Shown in pieces: positions 29,100 to 39,300 of a stretch of DNA of 45,257 nucleotides (positions are counted from its first letter, which is position 1; every line of letters begins with the position of its first letter). This DNA is from an uncultured Flavobacteriaceae bacterium (GTDB lineage: Bacteria; Bacteroidota; Bacteroidia; Flavobacteriales; Flavobacteriaceae). Position numbers and translations under genes: made by a program. Where the stretch lies: assembly GCA_937937185.1 (NCBI GenBank), contig CALDCO010000178.1, forward strand, positions 1 through 45,257, in the 5' to 3' direction. The notes beneath the pieces are model-generated. The model saw only the letters and a program-made list of their open reading frames with translations, made no database searches and was not told where the DNA came from.

Positions 29100-30428
29100 A
29101 TGTTCAATAATTTAAGTGATAAATTAGATAAAGCGTTTCATGTTTTAAAAGGACATGGAAGTATTACAGAAGTAAATGTTGCTGAAACATTAAAAGAAGT
29201 TCGTAGGGCCTTACTAGATGCCGATGTCAACTTTAAAATAGCCAAAGAATTTACCAATCGCGTCAAAGAAAAGGCATTAGGGCAAAATGTATTAACGACC
29301 CTACAGCCTGGGCAGTTAATGGTTAAAATTGTTAAAGACGAGTTAACCGAGTTAATGGGCGGCGATGCAGCAGGTATTAATTTATCTGGCACGCCAAGTG
29401 TTATTTTAATGTCTGGTTTACAAGGGTCTGGTAAAACAACATTTTCTGGTAAGCTGGCTAATTTTTTAAAGAATAAAAAAACAAAGAAACCCTTATTAGT
29501 AGCTTGTGATGTGTATCGTCCTGCTGCAATAGATCAATTACATGTGGTAGGCGATCAAATAGGAGTAGAAGTCTTTAGCGATCGAGGAAATAACGATCCA
29601 GTGGCCATTTCTCAAGCCGGCATTGCTCATGCTAAGGCAAATGGTCATAATGTTGTTATTATAGATACCGCAGGACGTTTAGCCGTAGATGAGGCTATGA
29701 TGACCGAAATCTCCAATATACACAAGGCGATTCAACCTCAAGAAACCTTATTTGTTGTCGATTCTATGACTGGGCAAGATGCTGTAAATACCGCTAAAGC
29801 ATTTAATGATGTTTTGAATTTTGATGGCGTTATTCTTACAAAATTAGATGGCGATACTCGAGGAGGAGCTGCCATAACAATTAAATCGGTGGTAAATAAA
29901 CCAATCAAGTTTATTGGTACTGGAGAAAAAATGGAGGCCATCGATGTGTTTTATCCTTCTCGTATGGCAGATCGAATCTTGGGAATGGGAGATGTGGTTT
30001 CTCTTGTAGAAAGAGCTCAAGAACAGTTTGATGAAGAAGAGGCAAGAAAACTTCAAAAGAAAATTGCAAAAAATCAATTTGGATTTGATGATTTTCTAAA
30101 ACAGATTCAGCAAATCAAGAAAATGGGGAATATGAAAGACCTTATTGGAATGATTCCCGGTGCAGGAAAAATGATGAAAGATATCGATATCGATGATGAT
30201 GCTTTTAAGCACATAGAAGCAATCATTCACTCCATGACGGTAAAAGAACGTACTAATCCTTCTATAATAAATGCAAGTCGAAAGAAAAGAATAGGTAAGG
30301 GGTCGGGAACTTCTGTACAACAAGTGAACCAATTGTTAAAGCAGTTCGACCAAATGAGCAAGATGATGAAAATGATGCAAGGTGGTGGCGGTAAAAGAAT
30401 GATGAATGCTATGAGAGGCATGCGTTAA
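29100..30428 (+). CDS. ffh: signal recognition particle protein Ffh (SRP54)
   Basis: 442 aa. The SRP GTPase binds signal sequences at the ribosome with 4.5S RNA and delivers them to FtsY/SecYEG. The N domain is at residues 1-90. The G domain carries the P-loop GLQGSGKTTFSGKL, DTAGRLAVDEAMM and the TKLDGDTRGGAA motif. The methionine-rich M domain ends FDQMSKMMKMMQGGGGKRMM. It is preceded by its own promoter-like site and followed by folD after 153 bp. Confidence 0.97.
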   Translation: MFNNLSDKLDKAFHVLKGHGSITEVNVAETLKEVRRALLDADVNFKIAKEFTNRVKEKALGQNVLTTLQPGQLMVKIVKDELTELMGGDAAGINLSGTPSVILMSGLQGSGKTTFSGKLANFLKNKKTKKPLLVACDVYRPAAIDQLHVVGDQIGVEVFSDRGNNDPVAISQAGIAHAKANGHNVVIIDTAGRLAVDEAMMTEISNIHKAIQPQETLFVVDSMTGQDAVNTAKAFNDVLNFDGVILTKLDGDTRGGAAITIKSVVNKPIKFIGTGEKMEAIDVFYPSRMADRILGMGDVVSLVERAQEQFDEEEARKLQKKIAKNQFGFDDFLKQIQQIKKMGNMKDLIGMIPGAGKMMKDIDIDDDAFKHIEAIIHSMTVKERTNPSIINASRKKRIGKGSGTSVQQVNQLLKQFDQMSKMMKMMQGGGGKRMMNAMRGMR

Positions 30429-30581
30429 GATTAAAAACTAAAAAAATGAAGCCTCATCGAGCCTTTCGACTGTCGCTCAAGACTAGCTAAATTCGAGAAG
30501 GATTAAATATTAAGACGATTCAAAATAGGTCTCGTTTCGAGACTTTGGGAGCGTCGACCAGACATAAAACACACTCTAAGA
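30429..30581. repeat. palindromic intergenic sequence between ffh and folD
   Basis: This gap contains GTCTCG-ttt-CGAGAC (30529-30543), a perfect 6 bp hairpin. It also contains TTTCGACTGTCGCTC and GGAGCGTCGACC, which are partly complementary. GC content is clearly above the surroundings. It resembles short dispersed TCGA-rich intergenic repeats of flavobacterial genomes; only one copy is in the window. Confidence 0.45.
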
Positions 30582-31469
30582 ATGACTATACTAGACGGGA
30601 AAAAAGTAAGCAACGACATTAAGGATGAAATTACTATTGAGGTAAAGAAAATGAAAGAGAATGGGGAAAAAGTACCTCATTTGGCAGCAGTAATTGTAGG
30701 TAATGATGGTGCTAGTTTAACTTATGTGGGTAGTAAAGTGAGATCTTGTGAACGCGTGGGGTTTGAGTCTACCATGGTGAGACTCTCTAATACCACTAGT
30801 GAAGTAGAGTTATTAGATAAAATAGAAGAACTTAACAATAATGACGATATCGATGGTTTTATTATTCAATTGCCATTGCCCCCACAAATTAATACTCAAA
30901 AAGTATTAATGGCTGTACATCCCGATAAAGATGTAGATGGGTTTCATCCAATGAATTTTGGTAAAATGGCTCTAGATATGTCTACATTTATTCCTGCCAC
31001 TCCTTTTGGTATTTTAGAACTATTAGATCGTTATGGGGTAGAAACAAAAGGAAAGCATACGGTTGTTATTGGGCGTTCTCATATTGTTGGGCGTCCTATG
31101 AGTATATTAATGGGAAGAAAAGGGTTTCCTGGAAATTCTACAGTCACTCTAACACATAGTCATACTAAAAATATTACTCAAATAACTTCTCAGGCAGACA
31201 TTATCATTTCGGCTTTGGGTGTGCCAAATTTCTTAAAAGCTGAAATGATTAAAGACGATGCCGTTATTATAGATGTTGGAATAACCAGAGTTCCTGATGA
31301 CAGTGCAGCTAGGGGCTATATTATAACTGGTGATGTAGATTTTGATAATGTGAGTAAAAAGGCAAGTTATATTACTCCAGTACCAGGAGGTGTTGGCCCT
31401 ATGACTATTGCTATGCTGCTTAAAAACACATTATTAGCAAGAGAGCGACATAGAGCTTATTCTAAATAA
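30582..31469 (+). CDS. folD: methylene-tetrahydrofolate dehydrogenase/cyclohydrolase FolD
   Basis: 295 aa, bifunctional cytosolic enzyme interconverting 5,10-methylene-, methenyl- and 10-formyl-THF for purine and formyl-Met synthesis. The catalytic Tyr/Lys pair is in SLTYVGSKVRSCERVG. The segment GFIIQLPLPPQI is present. The NADP-binding part has VVIGRSHIVGRPMSILM, and the C-terminal PVPGGVGPMTIAML is the family signature. ATG at 30582 gives the normal N-terminus (MTILDGKKVS). Confidence 0.97.
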   Translation: MTILDGKKVSNDIKDEITIEVKKMKENGEKVPHLAAVIVGNDGASLTYVGSKVRSCERVGFESTMVRLSNTTSEVELLDKIEELNNNDDIDGFIIQLPLPPQINTQKVLMAVHPDKDVDGFHPMNFGKMALDMSTFIPATPFGILELLDRYGVETKGKHTVVIGRSHIVGRPMSILMGRKGFPGNSTVTLTHSHTKNITQITSQADIIISALGVPNFLKAEMIKDDAVIIDVGITRVPDDSAARGYIITGDVDFDNVSKKASYITPVPGGVGPMTIAMLLKNTLLARERHRAYSK

Positions 31470-31696
31470 GAGTTAAAGACAACTAGGTTTTTAATAAGTA
31501 TTTTATGATGATGTTAGCAAGCGCTGTTTTTTGTCTAACACGTTGATATTTTATGTTAATTTAGCTACAAACCCTCAGATCTAACTCAGGGATTAAATTT
31601 AAAAAACCAAGACATTTTAAAATTAACCTTAAGAATGATATCCCCTTTAAAATCAAAATAATAACATATTTGTAGTGTATATCTACTTAAAAAAGA

Positions 31697-31704
31697 TATA
31701 TTTG
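31697..31704 (+). promoter_or_regulatory. predicted -7 element upstream of the YwaF-like gene
   Basis: TATATTTG fits TAnnTTTG. A TTTG lies 24 nt upstream, longer than the usual spacing, so the -33 assignment is doubtful. The start codon is 59 bp downstream. Confidence 0.4.
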
Positions 31705-31734
31705 TTCTATCTCTCCTTGTTGTGTAATTTAAAA

Positions 31735-31751
31735 TGAAGTTCATGACTTCA
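31735..31751. promoter_or_regulatory. operator-like inverted repeat before the YwaF-like gene
   Basis: TGAAGT-tcatg-ACTTCA is a perfect 6 bp dyad with a 5 nt spacer. It lies between the predicted -7 element and the start codon of the membrane protein gene. It could bind a dimeric repressor or form a small RNA hairpin. Confidence 0.4.
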
Positions 31752-31762
31752 ACCTATTTGAA

Positions 31763-32545
31763 ATGTGTTTTCAATTAAGCTTGCCTAATGGTGTGCTGCA
31801 AATAAGTATGTTTAGTTTAGAGCATATTATACCAGTTATATTGTGTGTTGTGTTGGGAGCTACACTCATTGCTTATGCCAATTTAAGATTGGATATTGAC
31901 CAACAGAAAAAACTGTTTAGTCGCTTAGGCTGGTTTGTCTGTCTTAGTGTTGTAGCGTTTCACATCAATTTATTAATGTCTGGACGTTATGATATTAAAG
32001 TAGATTTACCACTCTTTTTGTGTAGTTTTATGGCCATTTTTATTCCTGTTTTTACTTCAACTAGAAAGTACTGGCTTTATGAAATATTTGTGTTTTGGAT
32101 TATAGCAGGAACCACTCAAGGTATTATTACTCCAGATGTTGGCGGCGTGTTTCCGGATTTTGAATATTTTAGATATTGGATTGTCCATTTAGGGCTTTAT
32201 ATAATAATATTTTATGCGATTATCGTTTTTAAAATGAGGCCCAAATTAACTAGTGTCTTTAAAGCTGTTGTAGGTATACAATTTTACATTATATTGATGG
32301 CTTTTATCAACTACTTTTTAGATTCAAATTATTCGTATTTAAGTCGTAAACCTGTATCGGCTTCGATTTTAGATTATTTTGGAGAATGGCCCACATATCT
32401 TGTTGTGGTAGAATTATTGGTTATTCCTTATTTTTTATTAATTTATTTTTTCTTTCAAATCACCAATAAAAAAAAGAATCATAAAGGAATTAAATCAAAA
32501 AAAAACCTTAATATGTTTCTGTTTTTTAACAGCTTATCAAAGTAG
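31763..32545 (+). CDS. YwaF/TIGR02206-like integral membrane protein
   Basis: 260 aa with about six to seven hydrophobic segments. A conserved pattern of this family of unknown function is visible: FSLEH near the start of helix 1, LPLFLCS in the middle, and KPVSASILDYFGEWPTYLVVVE near the C-terminus. It ends in a Lys-rich cytosolic tail. A start at the internal Met (31808) cannot be excluded. It runs convergently into murF with only 3 bp between stops. Its function is not known to me. Confidence 0.75.
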   Translation: MCFQLSLPNGVLQISMFSLEHIIPVILCVVLGATLIAYANLRLDIDQQKKLFSRLGWFVCLSVVAFHINLLMSGRYDIKVDLPLFLCSFMAIFIPVFTSTRKYWLYEIFVFWIIAGTTQGIITPDVGGVFPDFEYFRYWIVHLGLYIIIFYAIIVFKMRPKLTSVFKAVVGIQFYIILMAFINYFLDSNYSYLSRKPVSASILDYFGEWPTYLVVVELLVIPYFLLIYFFFQITNKKKNHKGIKSKKNLNMFLFFNSLSK

Positions 32546-32548
32546 AGA

Positions 32549-33820
32549 TTATAAGTGTTCTAAAATTCGTTCTAGAGCCATCCCTCTGGAACCTTTAATT
32601 AATACAGTAGCATTATTAATAGGTTTCATTTTTGTGATGCAATCATTAAAAGTTTTAAACGTCGACGTTTTTTCAGAATTGCTGGTTGTGGCACTAAAAT
32701 TTTCGCCCACTAATATAATTCGACTTATTTTCAATGATAGTGCATAATTTACAATATTTTGGTGTTCAGCTTTAGCCTCTTTTCCTAGTTCAAACATGTC
32801 TCCTAAAATAGCTATTTTGTTTTCACGGTCTAGCTTATCGAGGTTTAATAAAGCGGCAGACATACTCGTTGGGTTAGCATTATAAGCGTCTAATATGATT
32901 TGATTGGTCTCTTTTTGAATTATTTGAGACCTGTTATTGCTAGGTGAATAATTTTCTATAGCCTTCTTAATTTTGGAGTGCGCCACTTTAAAATAGGAAG
33001 CCATACATATTGCAGCCGCTATATTATTGTAATTGTAGCTTCCAATTAAACGACTTGATATTATCGCGTTATTAAAGGATACACTTACAAATGGTTGGCT
33101 ATTAGTGTCGCTAATAAGAACATCGGCTTCTTTGTGACCAAAAGTATAACTCATGCCGCCAAGAGCGTGTTTAACTTGTAGCTCGTCTGCTTTATTTATA
33201 AATAGTAATTTGCCGTGCTTCATCACATAATTATAAAGCTCTGTTTTTCCTTTAATGACGCCTTCTATACTGCCAAATCCTTCTAAATGCGCTTTGCCAA
33301 AGTTGGTGATATACCCAAAATTAGGCATGGCAATAGTGCATAAAAAACCAATTTCACCTAAATGGTTTGCGCCCATTTCTACAATGCCTATCTCAGTATC
33401 TTTATCCATAGAAAGAAGCGTTAATGGGACACCTATGTGGTTATTTAAATTGCCTTTAGTCGCCGTTGTTTTATATTTTTGAGACAATACAGCATTAATT
33501 AGTTCTTTGGTTGTTGTTTTGCCATTGCTCCCTGTTAATGCTATGATTGGGATGTTTAGATAAGTACGATGAAAACGAGACAAATCTTGTAAAGTTTTTA
33601 AAACATCTTTAACCAATATCATTTTATTTGATGTCTTGTATTTTGGATCGTCTATAACAGCATATTTAGCCCCTTTTGTGAGTGCATTTTCGGCAAATAA
33701 ATTGGCATTAAACTGATCTCCTTTTAAGGCGAAAAAAAGATCGTCTTTCATTATTTTCCTTGTATCAGTAGAGATTTTGGTGCACTTTAAAAAAAGCGCA
33801 TGAAGAGATTTAATTGTCAT
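32549..33820 (-). CDS. murF: UDP-MurNAc-tripeptide-D-Ala-D-Ala ligase
   Basis: 423 aa from the ATG at 33820. The enzyme adds D-Ala-D-Ala to the UDP-MurNAc tripeptide in the cytosol, the last soluble step of peptidoglycan precursor synthesis. It has an N-terminal MurF domain (ISTDTRKIMKDDLFFALKG), the ATP-binding ALTGSNGKTTTKELI and the Mur ligase EMGANHLGEI motif. LDAYNANPTSM is also present. The track start at 33850 is a TTG inside the gldJ terminator hairpin and adds ten unlikely residues, so I use the downstream ATG. It is read after gldJ. Confidence 0.95.
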   Translation of the reverse strand: MTIKSLHALFLKCTKISTDTRKIMKDDLFFALKGDQFNANLFAENALTKGAKYAVIDDPKYKTSNKMILVKDVLKTLQDLSRFHRTYLNIPIIALTGSNGKTTTKELINAVLSQKYKTTATKGNLNNHIGVPLTLLSMDKDTEIGIVEMGANHLGEIGFLCTIAMPNFGYITNFGKAHLEGFGSIEGVIKGKTELYNYVMKHGKLLFINKADELQVKHALGGMSYTFGHKEADVLISDTNSQPFVSVSFNNAIISSRLIGSYNYNNIAAAICMASYFKVAHSKIKKAIENYSPSNNRSQIIQKETNQIILDAYNANPTSMSAALLNLDKLDRENKIAILGDMFELGKEAKAEHQNIVNYALSLKISRIILVGENFSATTSNSEKTSTFKTFNDCITKMKPINNATVLIKGSRGMALERILEHL

Positions 33821-33832
33821 AAAATAAAAGTA

Positions 33833-33865
33833 TAAAAAAAGTCCTAACAACAGGTGTTAGGACTT
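33833..33865 (-). terminator. intrinsic terminator between gldJ and murF
   Basis: On the minus strand AAGTCCTAACA-cctgt-TGTTAGGACTT followed by TTTTT. It lies 22 bp after the gldJ stop, and its T-run ends 13 nt before the murF ATG. Such closeness suggests partial read-through or attenuation rather than fully separate transcription. Confidence 0.85.
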
Positions 33866-33886
33866 GTAATTTATATAGAATAAATA

Positions 33887-35557
33887 TTAATCACTTTTTT
33901 TCTTTTTCTTTCCTTTAGATTTAGAACCTACTCTAGACATTGCGCATCTAAAGCCAATGTAATCCGTTGCTCTATTTTGAGAATAATAGCGTCTTTGCGC
34001 TGGGTCTAACCAGTATTCTCTATCTTTCCAAGAACCTCCTTTAAAAACTCTTACTTCATCATTAATTAAAGATGTTCTCCTACCAGATTTATCCCACTGT
34101 CTTATTAGATTCCCTAAAGAATCGGTTTGTACGTTATGTTTAGGAGAATTGTACATTTTGCTAGTTACATCTTGCTCGCCTTCTTCTTCTTCATCGTCAA
34201 AACCATCATCATAGTGACGAGAAGAACGTTTGTCTCCATCTCTAAAGTTTCTGTTATCACTGGTATCGAAGTTTGTTCTTAAGTAAGTCTCATTTTCGTC
34301 AACAGGAACTGTAGAAATTTCACCTGGTAAATCCCTAGCAATAAGTTTTCCGTTAGGAAGCGTGTCATAGACAATCTCATCGGCCGTTACAATTTTTACT
34401 GTACCATCATCATTAATGGCATTCTTGGTATAAACATTTCCACGGTAGTAATTAAAATCGTTAAACTCATCATCTACTATTGGCCTGTAAACATCAGCTA
34501 CCCATTCAGCAACATTTCCAGCCATGTCATATAAACCAAATGAGTTTGGCTCATAAGATTTTACTTGGTTAGTAATATCGGCACCATCATCAGACCATCC
34601 AGCAATACCTCCATAATCTCCTTTTCCTTGCTTAAAGTTAGCCAATTGGTCACCACGCACTTTACGGTTTCCAGAACGGGTATATTGACCTTCCCATGGG
34701 TATTTTTTTCTACCTCTGTAAACGTTATAGCTTCTTAATTCAGATAAACCCAAAGCAGCATATTCCCACTCGGTTTCCGTTGGTAGTCTGTAGTTAGGAG
34801 AAATAACACCAGACTCGCGTCTTGCATAAACATTGGATTCGTTACCTTCAGCATCTACAGTTGGCTTTACCTTACCGCCTCTAATAATTTCTTCATTACC
34901 ACCAAAAGTTTCTGTTGGAGAGTTAATATATGTTGCCGTGCTGAAATTAGAATCAGAAGTAGCTTCTAAGTGTGAACCTTGTTTAAGATATCCTCCTTTT
35001 TGTAAATACATTTCGTTAACACGGTCTGTTCTCCAGTTAGAGAATTCAACAGCTTGAATCCAACTCACACCAACTACAGGATATTCACCATAACCTGGGT
35101 GGCGTAGATAGTTTTCTGTCATAACCTCATTGTATCCTAAACGATTTCTCCAAACTAGAGTGTCTGGCACGACACCGTTGTATATTAATCTAAAATCTTC
35201 TTCAGTTGGCGGAAACGTTCTTTTTGTCCAATCTAAAAATTCGAGATACATTTTATTGGTTACCTCAGTTTCGTCCATATAAAAAGATTGAACATGCTGC
35301 TGATTAGGATTGTTATTCCAATCATGCATCACATCATCTTGAACTTTACCTTTTGTGAAAGTACCACCCTCTACAAAAGACATGCCTGGAGGTGTTTCTT
35401 GTTCTTTAAATTTCGTATTGTACTGGAAACCACCATCTTTAGAATTAATGTCCCATCCTGTTGCTCTAGAAGTGTTAGAATCTCCCTTTTTACAACCAAC
35501 CAAGGTTAATGTCACTGCTGCTGCTAGCAAAACCCTTGATATTAATACTTTTCTCAT
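33887..35557 (-). CDS. gldJ: gliding motility / T9SS lipoprotein GldJ
   Basis: 556 aa. The lipoprotein signal ends LTLVGC (Cys22). Most of the protein is a formylglycine-generating-enzyme (FGE-sulfatase)-like fold: SFYMDETEVTNKMYLEFLDW, YPVVGVSWIQAVEFSNWR, LPTETEWEYAALG, NSFGLYDMAGNVAEWVADVYR and GGSWKDREYWLDPAQRRYY. In gliding Bacteroidota GldJ is essential for gliding and stabilises other Gld components and the T9SS. Divergent porU and the downstream murF fit the gldJ neighbourhood that I recall from flavobacteria. A Lys-rich tail ends the protein. Confidence 0.94.
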   Translation of the reverse strand: MRKVLISRVLLAAAVTLTLVGCKKGDSNTSRATGWDINSKDGGFQYNTKFKEQETPPGMSFVEGGTFTKGKVQDDVMHDWNNNPNQQHVQSFYMDETEVTNKMYLEFLDWTKRTFPPTEEDFRLIYNGVVPDTLVWRNRLGYNEVMTENYLRHPGYGEYPVVGVSWIQAVEFSNWRTDRVNEMYLQKGGYLKQGSHLEATSDSNFSTATYINSPTETFGGNEEIIRGGKVKPTVDAEGNESNVYARRESGVISPNYRLPTETEWEYAALGLSELRSYNVYRGRKKYPWEGQYTRSGNRKVRGDQLANFKQGKGDYGGIAGWSDDGADITNQVKSYEPNSFGLYDMAGNVAEWVADVYRPIVDDEFNDFNYYRGNVYTKNAINDDGTVKIVTADEIVYDTLPNGKLIARDLPGEISTVPVDENETYLRTNFDTSDNRNFRDGDKRSSRHYDDGFDDEEEEGEQDVTSKMYNSPKHNVQTDSLGNLIRQWDKSGRRTSLINDEVRVFKGGSWKDREYWLDPAQRRYYSQNRATDYIGFRCAMSRVGSKSKGKKKKKSD

Positions 35558-35742
35558 ATTTTTATATGTTTAAGTAAGCTACTATTATTTTTTTTGGAAA
35601 CGCAATATAAGAATTATACCCAACTTTACAAGTGAATTTGTAAGTTTTGATACAAAAAACAAGTGCTTCATCCATGTTATTTTACTTCCCAGCACTATTT
35701 TTTCACAATAAACTGCTGTTAAGAAATTACATAACGTGCCAT

Positions 35743-35826
35743 ATTGAAATTTATTATCTTAAAATTATGAAAGCTTAAGATTAATTTAACGCACAAATCA
35801 ATAATAACATTTGAATAATGACGTTA
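35743..35826 (+). repeat. decayed duplicate of the porU promoter/leader
   Basis: This stretch aligns with 36252-36331, immediately upstream of porU. Shared words in order are TTATTATC, GAAAG, TTTAACG and CAATAATAACATTT, then a final GACGTTA. The last 28 bp (35799-35826 versus 36304-36331) differ at only two positions. The -7-like TAATTTTG of the porU copy is degraded here. Confidence 0.78.
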
Positions 35827-36251
35827 ATTTGTGTAATTTTATAAGGGATATTTAGCTTTGATTGTTGCTATATAGATTGTTTTTTTATGATAACGGAACG
35901 TATTTCTTAATCTCTAATGCCTCAATGACATTACAGAAAAGGCATTAAAGAAAAGGAGTATCAAAAATATCAAATTCATTAACCTTAATTATAGTCCTTT
36001 AAAATAAAAATTCAAGATTAAAGAATCTTCAAAAGCGGAAGTAAGCCGTGTTACTTAATTCCGACAGTATATAAAGAAAACAATTATTAGTAATTTGGAA
36101 TGGGTTGCTGCAATTATTAAAACAGCAAAACAGTTCAGGAGGTGTTAGAGTCCAAAATAATGGTATATTTTTAGTATTAAATACAATCGCATAGGTGTTT
36201 TTTACTTATCAAAACAGTTTCTGATTATTGAGAAACTTTCCTGCTAGTGGT
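35827..36251 (+). pseudogene. decayed duplicate of the porU 5' region
   Basis: The gldJ-porU gap is 783 bp (35558-36340). Within it GTATTAAATACA (36172-36183) is followed by AGGTGTTTTTT and TCAAAACAGTTTCTG (ending near 36222). The same words occur in the same order in porU codons near 36821-36895, where a ~27 bp segment between them is retained. With the duplicated leader upstream this indicates an old tandem duplication of the porU 5' end, now with deletions and no reading frame. The part between 35827 and 36160 is only faintly alignable. Nothing clear was found in 35558-35742 except presumably the gldJ promoter. Confidence 0.6.
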
Positions 36252-36268
36252 ATTAAAATATATTATCG

Positions 36269-36276
36269 TAATTTTG
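36269..36276 (+). promoter_or_regulatory. predicted -7 promoter element of porU
   Basis: TAATTTTG fits the Bacteroidota -7 consensus, 65 bp before the porU ATG. The conserved CAATAATAACATTT leader lies downstream of it. No good -33 TTG is visible at 19-20 nt. Confidence 0.45.
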
Positions 36277-36340
36277 AAAGGTTTTGTTAAATTATTTAAC
36301 GACCAATAATAACATTTAAATAGTGACGTTATTCTAGATA

Positions 36341-39300
36341 ATGAAAAAGATAGTATTAGCCTTATTTACATTAGTTAGCACATTGCTTTATTCACAGCAA
36401 AAGAAAGTGCTTATTAACTGGAATGGCTCCAAAACAATAGCAACAGATCATAATCAATTTGTTGTGCCTTCGTTTACGCCAACTGAAAATTATGTTTACA
36501 GCTTTGATAAAGGTTTAGAGTATGTCGAGCAATGGGAGATGTCTAATTACATCAAAGAAGGATCGGCAAGGATTACAAATTTGGTTTATTCGCCAATATC
36601 AAAACAAGAATTAAAAGCTATTGATGTTAACAAAATACCTTCAAAGCAGAAATTTAGCATAAAAAATTCCCAAGCGCGGAAAAAGATTTATGGTATTTTA
36701 TCAGTGTCTGCCATATTAAAAGACGGTGATACCTACAAGAAGTTAGAATCGTTTACCGTAAATTACCAAAAAACAAATCAATTTAATAATAGAAGATCTA
36801 AACAAAACATTGTTAATTCGGTATTAAATACAGGGTCATGGTTTAAGTTTGCCATAGACCGATCGGGTGTTTTTAAGTTGTCAAAACAGTTTCTGGATGA
36901 TTTAGGAATAAACACTGATGAATTAAATCCTAAAACGATACGGATTTTTGGTAATGGCGGGCATATTTTACCTTATGCTAATGAAATGCTTGTGCCTATA
37001 GACCCTACAGAGAATGCTATTAAGGTAATAGGAGAGGAAGATGGTGTTTTTAATGAAGGCGATTATGTGTTATTTTATGGAGAAGGACCAAATGGATTTG
37101 ATCAGGTAAGTAATACCAACATTAATTTATATACCAATATTACTCATTATTACATTAATGTAAATGGCGATGAAGGTAAGCGTATTGGTACTTTTGTACA
37201 GCCAACAGGGGCGACGACCCTTAGCATTAATACCTTTCAAGATTATCAGTATCATGAATTGGATGAGTTTAGCTTAAAATTTGTAGGAAGACGATGGTTT
37301 GGGGACGAGTTTGATACAGAGGTTTCTAAAGTTTTCGAATTTAATTTTCCAAATTTAATAAACGCAATTCCTATTGATCTAAAAATAGTACTGGCTTCCA
37401 CTTCAAGTACCTCGTCGAGAATGCGAGTGCGATTAAATAATACTGAAATTACAAGTATTAGTATTCCATCAAACTCAGATTCTAGCTTTTCAGATTTGGT
37501 GACTTCAAATTCTGACAATGTAACTCTTAATTTGGATTATGATAAATCTGGAGTGCCTAGCGCCAAAGGTTATATCGATTTTATAGCCTTAGAAGCGACG
37601 CGGGCTTTGAGTTTTGTCGGAAATCAGTTTCAGTTTTACAATAATGAGGCAACGACTTCAACAGGAATAGGAGAGTATACATTATCAAATGCTTCTGCAG
37701 TAAGCGAAATATGGGATATAAGTGATAAATTTAATGTGAGTTCAATTGAAAATACTACAGGAGCATCTATTGTATTTAAAGCGCCTTTAGGCGAATTAAA
37801 AACCTTTGTAACAGTTACAGACGCTAATTTTTATGAGCCAATACAGCCTTCTTCAAGTTTTGTGAGTAATCAAAATATAAAAGGAACCGTTTTTCAAAAT
37901 AGTGAAGGCGAATTTGAAGATGTAGACTATTTAATGCTCACACCTGCTTCCCATTTAGCCCAGGCAGAACGTTTAGCAGAGATCAATAGAAAACGTTACA
38001 ATCTTAACGTGAAAGTATACACTACAGAAGCCATTTATTCTGAATTTAATTCAGGAAACGACGATATATCTGCAATACGAAATTTTGTAAAGTATGTTTA
38101 TGAAAATGCGAGTACAGAAGATAATCGCATAAAATATTTATGTTTGTTTGGCGATAATAGTTTTGATTATAAAGAAGGAAGAATTAGAGGAACAACTAAC
38201 AAATATTATTTTCCAACATGGAATGCTTATAATAGCTTTGATTTAACCAGTTCTTTTATCTCTGATGATTTTTTTGGAATAATGGACCCCAATGAAGGAA
38301 ATTTAGATGTTTCAGATAAATTAGATATCGCTGTTGGGCGTATTTTAGCAGATTCGCCATTGCGGGCCAAACAAATGGTAGATAAAATAGAGCGCTATTA
38401 CAGCAAAGAAGCTTTGGGGAGTTGGCGTAATAATTTTATGGTAATTTCTGATGATGTGGATGAGAATTGGGAAAGGGTAATTCAAGAAACTACAGACCTC
38501 ATTGCTGATACTGTTGAAGAAGAACGACCTTTTACAAATGTAGTTAAAATTCATACCGATTCTTTCCAGCAAGAATCATCTTCAGGAGGAGAACGTTATC
38601 CTGAAGCTTCCGAAGCCATTAATAACGAGATAGAAAACGGCGCACTGGTTATTAACTATTTTGGTCATGGTGGTGAAAATGGTTTTGCTAGCGAGCGGAT
38701 TTTTAGAAATCCAGATGCGATAGCACTTCGTAATGTGTGTAGAATGAGTTGCTTAGTTACAGTAACCTGTGAATATAGCCGATTCGATAACCCTCTGCGT
38801 GTAACTGGCGGTGAATTAATGTATTGGAATGCTGATGGAGGTGCCATTGCTCTAGTGACTACAACACGTGAAATTTTTGTTAATGTAGGCGTTACTTTTA
38901 ATAAAGTAATAAGTGAATATTTGTATTCGTATAACGATGATGATCCATTTGGAGAATTCGAATACCCAACAATGGCAGAGGCTTTACGCTTATCAAAAAT
39001 AGACCCTTCAATAACTAACATTAATCAAAAACGCTTGGTGTTTTATATTGGAGATCCCGCTATGAAACTAGCAATACCAGGACCTAACGTTAGATTAACA
39101 AAAGTTAACGATGCACCCATAACAGGACCAACCGATGTTTTGGAAGGCTTAAGTTATGCGAAATTGAGTGGAGAAGTTACAGATGAATTAGGAAATGTGT
39201 TAACTAATTATAATGGAAAAATAGTCACTACCATTTACGATAAAGACATACAAAGAGAAACGCTAGCCAATGATGGTGTTAGAGATGGATCTGGAGCACC

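Noticed and set aside
38345-39021. Minus-strand ORFs (75 and 118 aa) inside porU
   Set aside because: They lie opposite the catalytic domain of porU and have no family resemblance; they are shadows.
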